Positions 22,058-35,690 are shown, counted from the first letter of the stretch. The stretch is DNA of 64,000 bases from Acridotheres tristis (GCA_037013685.1 CM072889.1:3047976-3111975); one strand, 5' to 3'. Program-made: numbers and translations. Notes: generated by a model from the sequence alone, not told the origin.

Positions 22058-25000
22058 AGCAGGACTGACCCTTCCAGGGTCACACCCAGGTCCCCACTGC
22101 TGTGTTATCGGTTCTGGGGGGTCTCTTATCCTCCATCACAGCATTTACATTTGTGAGGGGATGGGCAGTGAACTCTGAGCAGGTCTGCAGGATTCCCTGG
22201 GGTCAGGGCACATTTCCAGGGCACGCAGAGTCCCCCAGTCCTGCCAGCACCAGGGAGGCATGCATGCCCTGGGGCAGCAGCACATTTCCTGCCCTTCCAG
22301 GCACAGCAGGCTTAGAAAGTAAATTTTTCTCTTCTAAGATGTTGGGTTTTTTTTCAACAAGCCGTTTTTACCTTATCTTCAGTTTCTGAGAGGCTTTTCC
22401 TCTCAGTCCTCCCTGTTTCTGTTATTCATTGTCCACGTTGTATTCAAAGCTGACCTGGTCCAAAGCTCCACTCTTACTTCCAGTTACCTTTGGCATCCTC
22501 TGCTTTCTTCCCTCTTCAGTTCATCCTACTGGATAAAGGCACCATGATTTAAAGAAATAAAATACAGTGTTCAGTCAAAAAACGTCACTGTGGTACCTTA
22601 AAGAGCACAGTGATTTTAAACCAGAGCAAAATTCACTGAGCATCTGATGGAATGTCACCAAAAGTCTCAAAATGTGCAATTAGGCAAAGAATAGAGGAAA
22701 TAAAAAAAAGAAAAAAGCACTTTTATGAGATGTATGGAGGAAAATTAATGAATAAAACCAGGCAAAGTGGGTAGTGATGAAATGTTATGTCCAAGAGGTG
22801 GACTAAAAGTGTGTTGGTAGAAAAATGGAGGCTTTCTGGTATACATTTCAAAACACATCAGAGATATTGTGTATCTCTTGTTCTAGGCTATTTTCTAAGT
22901 TGTATTTCTATGAGACTGAGAGAAATCTGGAGTCAATACCATCAATTATTTTAGGCACTTTCATTTTGGTTAATATTTTCCTTTGTTAATTTTGAACTTA
23001 ATTTGTGCTTGCTGTAATCCTGGCACTCCAAGAAATAAATAATATCATAATTAAACAACGATGCACAGATAATTCTTTTATCCCTACTCATGAAACTCAG
23101 GTGACTGACACGATTTCAGGAGATTGATCTCTTGGATAAAACTGGATATTGTGAGAAAACTCTTCCAGGGAGGAACATTACAGACCTGTTTTATCTTCCC
23201 TCACTGCCCAACTGCTTCCCCATTTCTCTGCTGCTCCATTCATTCCACCACTGCTGTGGAATTTTGAGTAAATCAGAATAAAATTGGGTTTGTACGTGTT
23301 AAATCACATCTGTGCACTGCAACTGATGGAAAAGGGGGCCCTGATTTGTCTCCAGGAGAAGGATTAGCAGAACTCAACTTGTGCATGTGGCTTTCAAATG
23401 TGATTTTCTTTTCCTTCATGGCAGAGCACTAAGTGAACGCAGCAACCGAATTTTACAACTCTGGAAATTATTAGAACTTTTCTTTGAAGCAGGAAAGTCT
23501 AAGGGCAGCCAATAAAAGATTTTGGGAAGGGTCTGATCACCTGAAATTGCAAACAACGTTGGTACTGTAGATTCCCAAGAAATGAGATTTTTATGCCTAT
23601 TGTGGGCTTCTCTTGGGCTGAAATTGGATGCATTCTTTGATAAATGGGCCCCCAAAGAAGAGACACGTACACAGTTGTGATAAACCTGCTTATTTTTAAG
23701 TCAGATTTGTGAATCTGAGTCCACAACTGAAAACAAGGCCATGCCATGGGAATGAAGATGAATATTTAGCACGAAATCAGAAATAGGTTTCTGAAAATAA
23801 GAGATTGTTAAAATTATGGTGACTGTGTACAAATTGTAAAATATCAGCAAGTCTTCTCTGCTGCAAACTGATCTAAAGCAGCTTTCCTGTTTCCCCAGCA
23901 ACCTTGAGCAATGCTAGCTTGTTTCTTTGGAAGTAAATTAAATGTGACTTTCAAGTACTTCATTATTTCAGTGACCACAATGCCTTTTGGAAGCAAGGAC
24001 TTTTGATAAATCATATTAGGATTTGCTGCACTTCTGAAGGGAGGCAGATAAAGGACTTCTGCAGAAATAGTTTTCAAATCTAGTACTTCTTTTTAGAAAT
24101 AATAAAAATTGTGTTTCTATTGATACAAGGAAAAAAAAAGAATAAAACATATTTGCTGTGTGTAGAGAAAGGTTAAATTTTGTTTGGTGCTGCAGGTAGA
24201 TGTGACAGCCCTCAGACCCTGCTCCACCTCAGCTGTGGGGCTGAAACCTCTGGAAATGCTGGCACAGAATATCCACACTCAGCCCAGCCCTTCCAGTGCT
24301 CAGGACTTGGCATCCTGAGAAATCTCCCAACCTCTTCCATGACCCGCGCTGAGTGTGTGTCTCCAAATTCTGACATCTCCAGAGGGTCTGGGGATGCACA
24401 AAAATGCCTCCTACAAGGTTTTGGTACTGATTTTTTTGGCTTGCTTTAGGCGGCAGTGCCAGAAGAAAAACTCCCATGAAACAGGAGGTGTGCAGGTGGA
24501 GCCTCTACAGCAGGCAGGCATTTTCCTTTCCTAAAACCTTTCAATTCAGTGACCACACATTTTTTTTTAATCTGGATTTCAGCCTTACACTGCGAGAATC
24601 TGTTGCTTTGTCTGTCCGTGTGAGTTACCCCACGAATTCCCATCAATTTGTCCCTGCTTGAACACGAATCCTTTCAGGTTTGGTGGTGACTGGAGTTGTT
24701 TTGATTAAGGTTGATAGGAGTTCAACAGAACTTCAGGTCAATCAGTGCAGGTTTAGTTTTATGTTGGGATGAAACCCTCTCAGCTTTGGTATTTTCCAAG
24801 CTGGGAGAGAAAAGCTTTCAGCTTTGGTGCTTTATTTTAGTGGAATAAAATTAGAAAGGAAAGCGTTTTAGTTTTTGGTTGATTGGTTGGTTTGGGGCTT
24901 TTCCCCCCAATATATATGTTTGCTGGGAAGAGTTTACAGCAAATATTTTTTTTTTTATCAAAAGCAAAAATCTTGTAGAATTATTATTTTTTTTACCAGC

Positions 25001-25825
25001 AGACATCTGTGTAATAAGAAACCCATTTTTCATTTAAAAGCAGTGTCAAGGAAGTGAGGTTATTATCAAAGCAGTGTGGATCATGGCTGGTCCTGGCTGA
25101 TCACATTACACAAATTATTTCAGTGCACAACATTGCTGCTCAAAGGGACTTTGAATGGAAAGAACCAGAGCAGAGAATGGAGGTACCTTTAACCATGCCA
25201 TGGAATAGCACATTTCCCATCACCATAATTCACTACTTTTTGGAGAAGTTTACTGGGCTGGAATGTTGTTCTGTGTGGTCAGAAGTGCTGCTTTAGTAAG
25301 AACCGTGATCATCAGTTTATTTTCCAAAGTGTGATTGGTCTAGGGAGACAGACTTAAATAACAGGAAGTGGGAGTGCCTCACACGTCTGAATTTAGTTAA
25401 GAAATTTCACAGTTATCAACATGACACTTTTCATAGTAACTTACTTCTCCTTCTTAAGAAATATTTTTGAAAAAATATTGAGAAATGCTAACAAAAAAAA
25501 ATTAAATAGCACATCTCAAAGTCCTCAGAACATTTGACTGGCAGATCACGTGTTTTTCAGATGATTGATGTGGGAATATTTAAAATTGTCGAAATATCCA
25601 TCCCATTCGGGAAGAAAATGTTGAAATAAAATGAAAAATGAGAGTGACGCCATTCCCCTCTTGAAAAGCCTGGGCTAAAGATTCTCTGAGTCTCTGATAA
25701 AGGGCAGCCCCTCAGGTGTGGGGACAATTGTCCCAAAGAAAGGCACTGCAGTGCCCCTGCACCTTGAGCTTTGCCCAGATCTGGGGCTGTAATTCCAGGG
25801 GTAAATCTCACAGCAGCTGAAATTG

Positions 25826-25960
25826 TCATGGAATCATGGAATGGTTCGGGTTGGAGGGGACCTTAAAAACCACCCAGTCCCTGCCTGGTGGACAGGGCAC
25901 CTCCCAGCAGGAGGATGTGGTGCCAAACATTCTTCACTGCTAAAACCCAGCCCTGGGCTC
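25826..25960 (-). mobile_element. CR1 LINE fragment
   Basis: ATGGAATCATGGAATGGTTC, then GGTTGGAGGGGACCTTAAAA, then GACAGGGCACCTCCCAGCAG follow the inverted CR1 3' end. The right boundary is blurred. Confidence 0.82.
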
Positions 25961-26974
25961 CATCCCTGTCCCAAAGGACAGCTTGGGTCTGTCCTGCTGC
26001 CACCCTCAGCCACAACCCCCAAGTCTGGCTCAGCCAGGCTGAATATTTCTTGCCTGGTGTTCTCATAAGTGATTGCTTGTGGCATCTTCTCTCCTTATCT
26101 CAGCTGGTGCAGCCCCCTCATGAATATTCTGCCCATCTGGAGGACTTTTCTCTATCACTGCCCATTAACAAGGGGGATAATCACTCATCCAGCTATCAAG
26201 AAGTCAGGGAAGGCCTTTCCTTGAGCCCTCAGTGGGGAGAATGGTGGGACACCAAGGGAGGTTAAATGTGCCTGACATTATCATCATTACTTTTTTTTTT
26301 TCCCTGTGTAATTACTGTATTATAATAAAGTTGATCTGAGATAAAGAAACAGGGTATTAAAGTCTGTTTGGGCTGAAACACCACATTAGTGACTCTTTTA
26401 CATTTTTTTAGCATTGGGACAAAATGCATTTTTGGGCTGATTACATACAAATGAACATTCTATCACCAAACCCGCAGCAGGTCATCACTGGACACAGAAA
26501 TGATATTTTATTACACAATTGCTCTGAGGAGAAGTTGCTGCAGTGTAAATGCAAAAGGGGAGGGGAAGGTGCATAATGTCCATCCTAATGTTAGTAATGG
26601 TGCATCATTCCTAACAGCAACAACACTGAGTGTCAGGTTCAGGTTGAAAAGTCTTCACCTGCACAGAATTTAAACTGTTTAATAAGATTAATGAGCTTTA
26701 CCTGCCTTTCCTCAGCTGCTGCAGCACAATTTAGGCAAGCTTTGAAAAGCCAATGCATTAAATGCATTCTTGTGCATTAATAGATGTCAGTATTTGTGCA
26801 GAAGTGACTCACCCTGAGCACTTGGTATAAATGTGTCTCAAAACTGGCTCAGTTACTCTTCTCCTGGCTGTTCTGGATCCTGCCAGCACTGCAGCAGAGC
26901 CAGTGAACCCAGCTGACTGCTTCCACATAGGGTTTTAATAAAAAATCAAGTTTTCATCAAATTCCATTGCTCAT

Positions 26975-27095
26975 CTCAAAAAAAAACCCCAAAATGCAAA
27001 AAACCAAACAAAAACTCAAAAAAACCCAACAACAGCAACACCCCCCCCCCCCACAAACTAACAGACAAACAAAATCAAAAAGCAAACAAAAAAGC
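26975..27095. repeat. A/C-rich low-complexity tract
   Basis: AAAACCCC-type and AAACAAA-type runs around a 14-base C run near 27038-27051. No fixed unit. Confidence 0.85.
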
Positions 27096-27907
27096 CCCAC
27101 CAATAATATTCAGTGGCACAAACATAATTTTTGCTGTAGCTTTTCCTGCTGGAAATTTGGGAAAGGGCCGTCCAAAAAAACGAGAAACAAACTGTTTCTG
27201 ACACAAGGCAGTTTCCTTTAGCTAAAATGGGAAATACCTCTTGCTCTGGAACCTGCAGTTTTCAGTTGTTCACTCTGGGGCCTTTCCAAGTTATCCTGTT
27301 TTGTATCTGCATGAGAAGTTTCAGTCTTGTAACCTGTATTTCAATTTTATTTTCTTGCAAGTGATTATTTGGGCAGAAACTCATGTTTTGCAATACAAAA
27401 TTTGATCTCACAGTGCAGTATTTCCCTGTTTCACAGGCTTTAAGAAATTGTCACAGGATTTGATTTCTTATTTGTCTCTTACAACTAACATTTTTCAGTT
27501 CATTTCAGGAAATAATAAGCTGCTGATTTCTTGAGTCACCTGATGCAGTTGTCCACTGCTCAGTGTTGCTGTCTTTAAGAGCATTTTCCAGGGCACAGAG
27601 GTGACACCTAATTAGTGATACACAGCTCCTGCCAGCAGCAATTTTCAGCGTGTAAAATCTGGTCATAATTGAGGGAGAGAAATATGTAAGGTATTGTTAA
27701 AGTCATACTTGAGTTGCAAAGCTTTCAGGAGGAAGAGAGTGGAAAAAAAGGGATATAATTCCTGGTAAATGTGATATTCTGCCTTAAGGATCAATGGGTT
27801 ATGGGAACCCAGGTGCCATGAAATCAGAAAAAACCCCATGGAATTTAAAGTCTGAGAAAATGACAGTGTGAGGCAAGTGAGAAAATACAGAGACAGCCTG
27901 AAGTTGC

Positions 27908-27962
27908 CCAATTTGACTTCCAGGTCCTTTCCAACCCTAACTATTCTGTGATTCTGTGGTTT
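27908..27962 (+). mobile_element. CR1 LINE 3' tail
   Basis: GGTCCTTTCCAACCCTAAC followed by ATTCTGTGATTCTGTG is the sense-strand CR1 end with its octamer repeats. Only the last about 55 bp are present. Confidence 0.85.
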
Positions 27963-30877
27963 TATGACTGCTTAACTTCTAGTAACATGGGATAATATCC
28001 ATATTATTGACCCCACCTCTGGATCTGAGATCATCTGAGAGCGATTGTGTTGTTCACAGGTTATCTTCATCTGCAGAAAAAATTGAAATACCAATTATGT
28101 AACTATGAAGTGATTAAGATTGAATAGACAAATACGCTTGACCACCCAATTCCATTTAATGCCATTATGAATAATAACTTTCCTAACCTGTATTACAGCA
28201 ATAACAACCAAAAAAAAATCCTGATTTTGTTCCGTTGGCCTTACAGGTCTCACAAGTCCTCCACCACAGCACCACTGCCTCCTCCCTGCATTTCTCCCAT
28301 TTTTAAATTCAGTGCTGAGGATTAAACTACATCTCCCATGGAGCAGAGCAGGCTCCTGCTGCCATCCTGAAGGGTGCAGGACAGCACTCACAGCAGAGAC
28401 TCTTCCAGTTCATCTTTTAACAGTGTTTGGAATTTGTCCCACAGACTCTTTTTGGGGTTTGGAAATGTATTTTTTGAATTCCCCTCTCTTCTATGGATTT
28501 TCTGTAGCATATCTGAGGCAGCTGCACAGGAAGATCTGTTAAATTAGGTGAGCTGGGCAAGGAAACAAAATTATATGTGGCTAATGAGTTCTGCCTTTAG
28601 TGTTAATTCTGAGATTGTTGGGGTGTTTTTGTAGGAAGATGGGCTGGGAAGCATCATGAAAAAATGGATCAAAGGCCTTTTGTGTGCTGGGAGTTGTTTA
28701 GGAGCTCTTCTTCCTTGTGAATTATAGTCAAATATGTTCCTGCCACCATTGAAAACTCAACACAGCTTCACACAGCCAAGCAAAATTCTGATGCTAAGAC
28801 AATCCCAGACATCTGGGCAGCTAGAAAAGTTTAGAAATCCTTAGTCTTGCAGTTTTATACCTCAGAATAATCTCTGGAAAACAAGAAAAGGAAATAAAGG
28901 TGTTGGTAATGTTCAGCCTACTGATTTCTTGAGAGCCCCTTTAATGATTTCCATGAGCCCTTTCTGCAGCAGCAGCCCCTGCATTGCTGAAGTCCATTTT
29001 AGTGTTTCTTGGAGCATTTATGTAAATAATCCCAGTCAGGGGTGGGGTTTTGGCTTTGGTTTGGTTTTTTAATCCTTTTGTACTTCTGATGGGGACCTTT
29101 TGTCTCTGACTTTTCAACCTGCACGCTGAGGAATACATCCAGCATTGTCCTGCTCTTCATGCCTCAGCACACATATTCACCCTCTGGAGCTGGCATTAAC
29201 TTTGGGGACAGTTCCACTTTTTAAAGTCAAAAGTCACTGGGACTGTACTCATAAGTATTCCATGGACGCAAGACAATCTGATGGAGTGGCCTTCAAATCC
29301 TACTTTTGAAATGCTGAAAGTTAAGAAATATAATTAAACTGCAAGTGCATTAACATTTATATAAAATATAAACCAAACGCTTATCCTGATTCACCAAACA
29401 AATTACAGTTTGAACATTATTTTAAAAAAAAAATCCCAGCTACTTATCAACAGCACCATTTGAAATTATTGCCAGTACTACAACTCTAAATGCATAAGAT
29501 GCCTTAAATACAAACCCTGAACATTTACATACTGATTCCATGAGCAAAGCAAAAGGTATTTGCCAGTAACAGTACAGGACTCAGCATTTTTATTGTCTGA
29601 GTAATCCTGGTTCGCTCTGATATGAAAATTCAATTATTTTAGAACTGGTCTTCTCATTAAATTTTGACAAGGAGCACAAGCTCAGTACCAGCTCCAGCTC
29701 TAAGAGGCTGTGGGAGCCTGACAGCTCCACGGTGAATTTTAAAATGTAGTATTTTTACAGGACAAGATTATCTGACAATTTTATATTAAAAAAGAAAAAA
29801 ATTAATCAAATGCATTGTAATATCCAACACTGCTAACTTGGCCTTTTTGCAGATATTTTTATGAAAATTTATTGTAAAAAAAAAAAAAAGGAGTTCACTG
29901 TTTATTGCATCTTTCCCCCCAAGCCCACCTCCATGTCTTATGCTCCACGATTATGCTAGGGAAAAAAAAGTGTCTTTATGTGAGCAGCAAGTATTTAGCC
30001 ACTCATTGTTAGCACTTTTTCCTTTCCTCAATGGAAACGTTTGTTTGCAATCATTTTTATAAATATTATTTCCAACAGCGGCAAATCTTTTCTTTCACCC
30101 CTGTATTTACCATCAGAGCTATCAAGAGATGTTTAAACAAAGGGGTTTTGTTTTGTCAGAAAATGTCACTTCGTTGAAATGAAAACTTTTTGACAGGATC
30201 AGAACGCTTTGGAAAGACTTTTGGTGGAAAAGGCTTCTCAGGTTTAAGGTGACTTTCCATGCACACCAGACTGTTGGAATATTTTGATTTACAACCTGAC
30301 CCTGTTGTAGCATTGCCCTTCCACCTCCTGGACCATCAAGCTGTTGCTGGTTGTGTCATAAATTTCCTTTCTCCAACCCTGCCAGGGGTGTGAAACACTT
30401 TATAATCCACATAAATTGACACCTGTGGATGGACAATATGGAAAGAACCCAGCTGAGGATGGGATTTGGGAGAGCACAAAGAGCTCCATGGCCTCTTGCC
30501 ATGCTTGGATCATTCTCTTGAGCTGCAGCAGACCTAGGTGTGTTCTAGTTCCTGAATTTGAATTAATTTGCAACTTAGAACAGCTCCAATAAAAAAAATA
30601 GGACAGCATTCCATCTCTTAAACTGCTCGGTTCTTATGGCAAAAAAAGGTGGAACAGAGTAAGAAAACAAAGGCTTGTGTTAGATTTTCTGTACCATAGT
30701 AACAGTTTTGCCATGGGATTCACAGTTCTGGGATTGGGGGATGGAGGCAAAAATGAGGTTTGTTCCATCCCAAGCCAGAATGTGAAATGTGGGGCAATCC
30801 TGGAATCACTTTGTGGAGCACAGAACATTTCCCTGTTCAGGTCTCACAAATCCTTGTATCACAGCTCTGGGCATTTT

Positions 30878-31015
30878 CATAAACTTCTGGGTCTCATCAG
30901 GGCAGGAAATCTAAATAGCTGTGCAAGACCTTTTGATGCAGCAGTGCTCACGGTTCTAAATGCATTATTGACTGTACTCCAAAGCTACATGAGAAGAAAT
31001 CAGAATATGAACCTG
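30878..31015 (+). repeat. Inverted duplication, left arm
   Basis: This 138-bp arm matches the reverse complement of 32756-32896. I count three substitutions and one 3-bp indel, about 98% identity. Both arms contain the same short open frame (LIRAGN...SCAR...QSYMRRNQNMN), which I take as incidental. The spacer is 1740 bp. Confidence 0.93.
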
Positions 31016-32755
31016 CATATGAACCTGCAATAAGTAATTATTGTAGCTGTTGAGCAGTGAGTGTACAAAAAGCAATTTGCTTCAAATTTGAAAAGCCACT
31101 GCAAGCAAACATTGATTTATTAAGCTTCTTCATGACTATTGCTCAAATATTACTTGCAGACACTCATTGAATTTTCAGACTGATATTTCATCAAGCAAAT
31201 AATTTTTTTTTAGTCGTGTGTTGCATTATTTCTAACACTTTTTCCTTACTGCTGTAAAAGAATTCATTAAATCAGAAAATCTGTACACTTATCACTGCAA
31301 TATCCTTATTACTGAAAATTAAAGATAATGATATTAAGGAAAGAAATCATTAGGTAGTAACAACAATTAGACTCAATTATCTTAAGATTTTTTTCCAACT
31401 TAAACATTTCTATGATTCTACTGCAAGGTCAACACAAATGTTCCATTTGAGATCTACCCCAGCATTTCTTGAGGACAGATTGAATGTTCAAAGCCTAAAT
31501 GTGGGCCAGCAAAAGAGGATTTCTGTTAAAGATGTAAATATCAGAGTGGCAGAGGTGTCTGCCCTGTGACAATCTCTAGAGGGAAGTTATTCAAGGGGAC
31601 CTTGTATGGCAAACAGGAGACAAGCTGGACTACCCCATATATTGCTTAGGGCCAGGGACATTTGAAATACACACTTCCTAGGGGGAAAAAAAAAGCAGTT
31701 GGAATTTTTTTCTCCATATTTTAATTAACTTCTGTGAAGGTCACACATATCTCTATCTCTGCAATGCACAGCTTGTCAGTCATTTTAAAAATCTGGATAT
31801 TTAGCATTATCTTGCCATTATAGTCCAACTCTTTTTTTTCATCCAAAATTCCACTTTAGTGATCAAATTAAAGAGATGACAAGCTCCCTATCCTTACAAG
31901 CTAAGCATTTTATGTTTTATACTCAGATATACTCTGTGTGATATAAGATGAGACTTCATAATGGGATTCAGTGCAGCTGAATGCTAAATTATAGCAGGCT
32001 TCTATCACAGAACATTCTAACAATGAGAGGAGAATTCATATCGTGGCTTTAGGAAGAGAGGAAAATTCAGACTTTGCAATTAAAGCAGTAACCTAAAACT
32101 TTAAAATAATTTAAACAGTTTCTGAATACATGTAATGTTCTGTACTTATCTGGAAGCAGGATTGGCAGCTGTTTGAAAGGAGCCAAGTGAAATGTGGACA
32201 AGGTGTATGTTATGTCCTCAGAACACAGATCTGTCATTTTCTGCATTGTTCAGGGATCCATTGGTATTGAATATCTCTTTCCCACAAATTCACAGGCTCC
32301 ATGCAAGGCTGGAGAGAAAACCAGTGTAATGTTATCGTTAAATTGATGTTGCATACAACTTTATGATGGTCCTGACAACTGCAGTTTGTGAATTTGCCAA
32401 GGGCAGCCTAATAAGTGATTTTCAGAGATGAACACTGAGTTGTGTGGTAAAATAATCCTTTCCTTCAGCAGGACAGAACTGCAATTTTCTGGGAGACATA
32501 ATTTACAGAATTATTACTGACAATTTTAGAATTCCTCTGGGTGAAACACTGGGGGCTTGAGAAGAGAATTTCTCATCCTTTTAAGAAGAGGCAAATTTTA
32601 AGCAGACAGTGTGTCTATAGCTTCTGTGTAATAACACAGGAGGAACCTGACCCAGAAAACCAGTGGTGGATTCCTTCCCTTATTTAAATCTTCTGCCTGT
32701 TTGAAAGCTGAGGTGCTCTGTGATTCACAGATTTGGATAAGATGTAAAAAGAGCT
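31016..32755. other. Spacer between the inverted arms
   Basis: AT-rich, without a recognisable gene or transposase frame. It contains a CR1 tail (31352-31423, listed separately). Nothing else identified. Confidence 0.7.
31352..31423 (+). mobile_element. CR1 LINE 3' tail
   Basis: TTAGACTCAATTATCTTAAG, then TTTCCAACTTAAACATTTC, then TATGATTCTA correspond to the sense CR1 end (GGACTCAATGATCTTAAAGG ... CCAACCTAAATGATTCTATG). Confidence 0.8.
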
Positions 32756-32896
32756 CAGGTTCATATTCTGATTTCTTCTCATGTAGCTTTGGAGTACAGT
32801 CAATAATGCATTTGGAACCGTGAGCACTGCTGCATCAAAAGATCTTGCACAGCTATTTAGAAGATTTCCTGCCCTGATGAAACCCAGAAGTTTATG
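32756..32896 (-). repeat. Inverted duplication, right arm
   Basis: Reverse-complement partner of 30878-31015, 141 bp because of a 3-bp TTC insertion. No similarity was seen beyond the arm ends, and no obvious target-site duplication. Confidence 0.93.
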
Positions 32897-33682
32897 TAAT
32901 TGTTTACATTGCAAATCATAGTGAAAATGATTCAGTCTAAGTGTCAAGAAGGAAGAAAGACATAAAAAGGTATTGCAAATTACACTGATATTTGATGTTT
33001 AGATTTCTTGTGGAAAGTTGTTTTATAATCTCATAGGAGCAAGAGAAAAGAGAATAGTGTTCAATATAGATGTCATGTCTCTAGCTGGTTTAGACCCAAT
33101 CCTGTGGCACATGAAAATGTCCACCCACACCGATGAACTAATTGAAAATCAATGCAATTAATTGCAATGAAAGAGCTAGAGCTATCATTGTATGACTTAG
33201 ACTCAAAGGCCACTTCAAAGCAAAATGCCCTGTGCTTGTCTGATTTCTTCCTGATATGAATGGAGGCATCAAACTTGCTTCTTTTTAAACTTGGAAAATA
33301 TATTTCACAATGGGCTGGACAATTTACAGGGTTTGACTCTGTTAAGAGTCAGCTTTACAAATATTAGTGCAATTCTACCTGTTCTGTGTCAATTCCAACA
33401 TCCAAGGATCTGGATGAGCTGCTGTGAGACATTTCCAGCTGCAGTGATGGAAGGACCAGTAGTTTTCCTTCCAACTCTCCTGCCTTGAGTGGTTTGACCA
33501 CTTCTGTTCACAGCTTCTGTTCCCAAGGCCAGAGAAATTCTGGCTGGTGGAGATGCCTCGTAATGGAACCTAGACCAAAGTGGCTTCAATTCCATCTCTT
33601 TCCACTCTGAGGGTGACCTCTAGCCAAAGTCAGAATTGGCAAATACAACTAAAATGGGGAATGTCTCCTAGATATTCCTAGA
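32897..33682. other. Unremarkable intergenic sequence
   Basis: No gene, repeat or striking motif cluster seen between the inverted-duplication arm and the hexamer array. Confidence 0.6.
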
Positions 33683-34155
33683 GGGAATGGAACATGGAAA
33701 TGGAATTGGAAATGGAAATGGAAGTGGACATAGAAGTGGAAATGGAAATGGGAGTGGAAACTGAAATGGGAATGGACATGGAAGTAGAAATGGAAATGAA
33801 ATGGAAATGAAATGGAAATGGAAATAAATGGAAATGGAAATGGAAATGGAAATGGAAACAGAAATGGAAATGGAAATGGACGTGGAAGTGGAAATGGAAG
33901 TGGAAATGGAAATGGAAGTGGAAATGGAAATGGGAATGGAAATGGAAATGGAGATGGAAATGGAAATGGAAATGGAAATGGAAATGGAAGTGGAAATGGA
34001 AATGGGAATGGAAATGGAAATGGAAATGGAAATGGAAATGGAAATGGAAATGGAAATGGAAATGGAAATGGAAATGGAAATGGAAATGGAAGTGGAAATG
34101 GAAATGGGAATGGAAATGGAAATGGAGATGGAAATGGGAATGGAAATGGAAGTGG
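33683..34155 (+). repeat. (GGAAAT)n hexanucleotide array with higher-order units
   Basis: About 470 bp, close to 79 hexamers, of GGAAAT with GGAAGT, GGGAAT and GGAGAT variants. A 44-bp block of variants at 33914-33957 recurs exactly at 34088-34131, and with one change at 33986, so the array grew partly by multi-unit duplication. The left edge (33683-33830) is more degenerate. All three frames on both strands stay open, giving spurious Gly-Asn, Met-Glu, Phe-Pro and Ser-Ile repeat proteins. None is a gene. Confidence 0.96.
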
Positions 34156-34627
34156 TTGCAGCCATTGTGCTTTGCAGCAGTGCAAAGGATCCTCAGCTGG
34201 TTTCAATCCTTGCCTTTAGGGGAAATATTTTTTTGGGGACTCAGGTAGCAGCCATTTAGCAGGATGTAATCAAGGCCACTCTTCTCTGCTCAGAATTCCT
34301 CTTTTGGCACTCTGCTTGGAGCCTGCTGATCCATTCTTGCATTCACCACATCAGTGGCAAATCTGGTTTGGACAAAATTGTGTGTGCTTGGTGCCAGCTT
34401 TTGGACACGCCTGGGCTTCCAGATATTTAGTGGAAGAGCAGCACCCACAGAGTACAGACAAGCCAAGCAATGTCCTTTCTTCAAGGAAGGCTAAAAAATG
34501 TAGGTGATGTCTAAATTCTAGTCACATACCAAATAGGACTGAAAATAAGGGGGAAATGCACTGTGAACTGTGGTTACATTCCACGTTCTGAACTCAGGAG
34601 CAGAATTAGTGGATAATACAGCAGGGT

Positions 34628-34651
34628 TAACAAACAAACAAACAAACAAAA
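34628..34651. repeat. (AAAC)n microsatellite
   Basis: Five to six copies of AAAC/CAAA in TAACAAACAAACAAACAAAC, then AAAAATC. Confidence 0.9.
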
Positions 34652-35479
34652 ATCCTCCCATGCTAACTTACTCTACCAACATTCCTCATAAACTGCTTGG
34701 TCTAGCTTGAAATAACCTGTTCTCCTATAAAAGAAATCAAAAACTAAAAACTTGGAGAAAGCAATACTGAATATATGCTGCATGGGTGAAGCAGCATGCA
34801 ATGAAAACCAAGGCAGAGCTGGAGAAATAACACAGTAAGAGTAAAGTAGGAAGTTTTGCTGCCATATCTAAATTATCAAAAAATAAATTGTTTGAACTCA
34901 TCATTTGCTGGTTTTATTATGATCTACACAAAAAATAAGATATGTTTGTGCTGATGCAGTTTTTCAGAGTTGGACAAGGTGGGATTTTCCTCTGTTGGCA
35001 CTGAAATCTTAGGGAAGACAAACCAAATACAAGCAGTTGTGAAAATAAGCCATTATCTGCCATGTGCAAGATCTCTGAAATGTTATAAACTCCTTCAAAG
35101 CCTGGATACAGTGCTCTGATATCTTCTTATGGAGGAAATTGGGAGTTCAGTCACAATAACAAAATATAAATACTGGATTTTTCACAGTTTAAAAAAGTGT
35201 TCCACAGGAATTCTTTTTCTGATATAAGGACTGAAATGTATGATCTCCTCAGCCTGGGTAGGTGGGTCTGACACAATTAATGTGAGGATCTTTCAGTGAT
35301 TTTGCAAAGTCCTAAATTTACATTAGTTAGTGGTGAATATGAACCACAAAAACATTTGTCTCTCTCTGTCAGTGTCAGTATTTCAAACTGCACCTAGACT
35401 TAAATAGATGATTTTTAAAAAAATTATGGTTTATATTTTATTCTCCCTTTAAAACTGGCGGAATTTCAGCACAGTAAAG

Positions 35480-35690
35480 ATCAGTTAATTGTCACATTCA
35501 GGGCAAAAACGAGAATCACATATTTATTGTCCATTTTTAATGCTTTTTTCCCCTTTCTGAACCCAGACTCCAGGCCAGCCTCCTATCCAAGTTTTCCTTC
35601 ATGCCTTATTGTCTATTCTGTTCAGCTATTTAAAAAATGTTGAATATCAACAATGGCTTTCACTAGTGTATTGTCAACTTTTGTATGAAG
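35480..35690. promoter_or_regulatory. Cluster of SOX-type sites
   Basis: Five ATTGT/ACAAT cores in 187 bp: 35488-35492, 35526-35530, 35608-35612, 35650-35654 and 35670-35674. By base composition about one would be expected. ACAATGG at 35650 is the best SOX consensus. This is a candidate SOX-responsive element, possibly autoregulatory. It is a motif call only. Confidence 0.3.

Larger units (their letters stand above)
20250..30877. other. Gene desert, central-left part
   Basis: No gene recognised. Contents listed separately: a direct duplication at 20.7/21.8 kb, CR1 fragments (25.8 and 27.9 kb), a C13-type homopolymer at 21.37 kb and A/C-rich low complexity at 27.0 kb. Open frames of up to about 126 codons have no recognisable domain. 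Confidence 0.7.

Noticed and set aside
30878..32896. Shared open frame in both inverted arms as a real duplicated gene
   Set aside because: The common peptide is short, without start context or domain. The identity is at DNA level over the whole arm.
33649..34259. Long open frames giving Phe-Pro, Ser-Ile, Gly-Asn and Met-Glu repeat proteins
   Set aside because: All frames are open because the DNA is a (GGAAAT)n array. Repetitive translation is a by-product.
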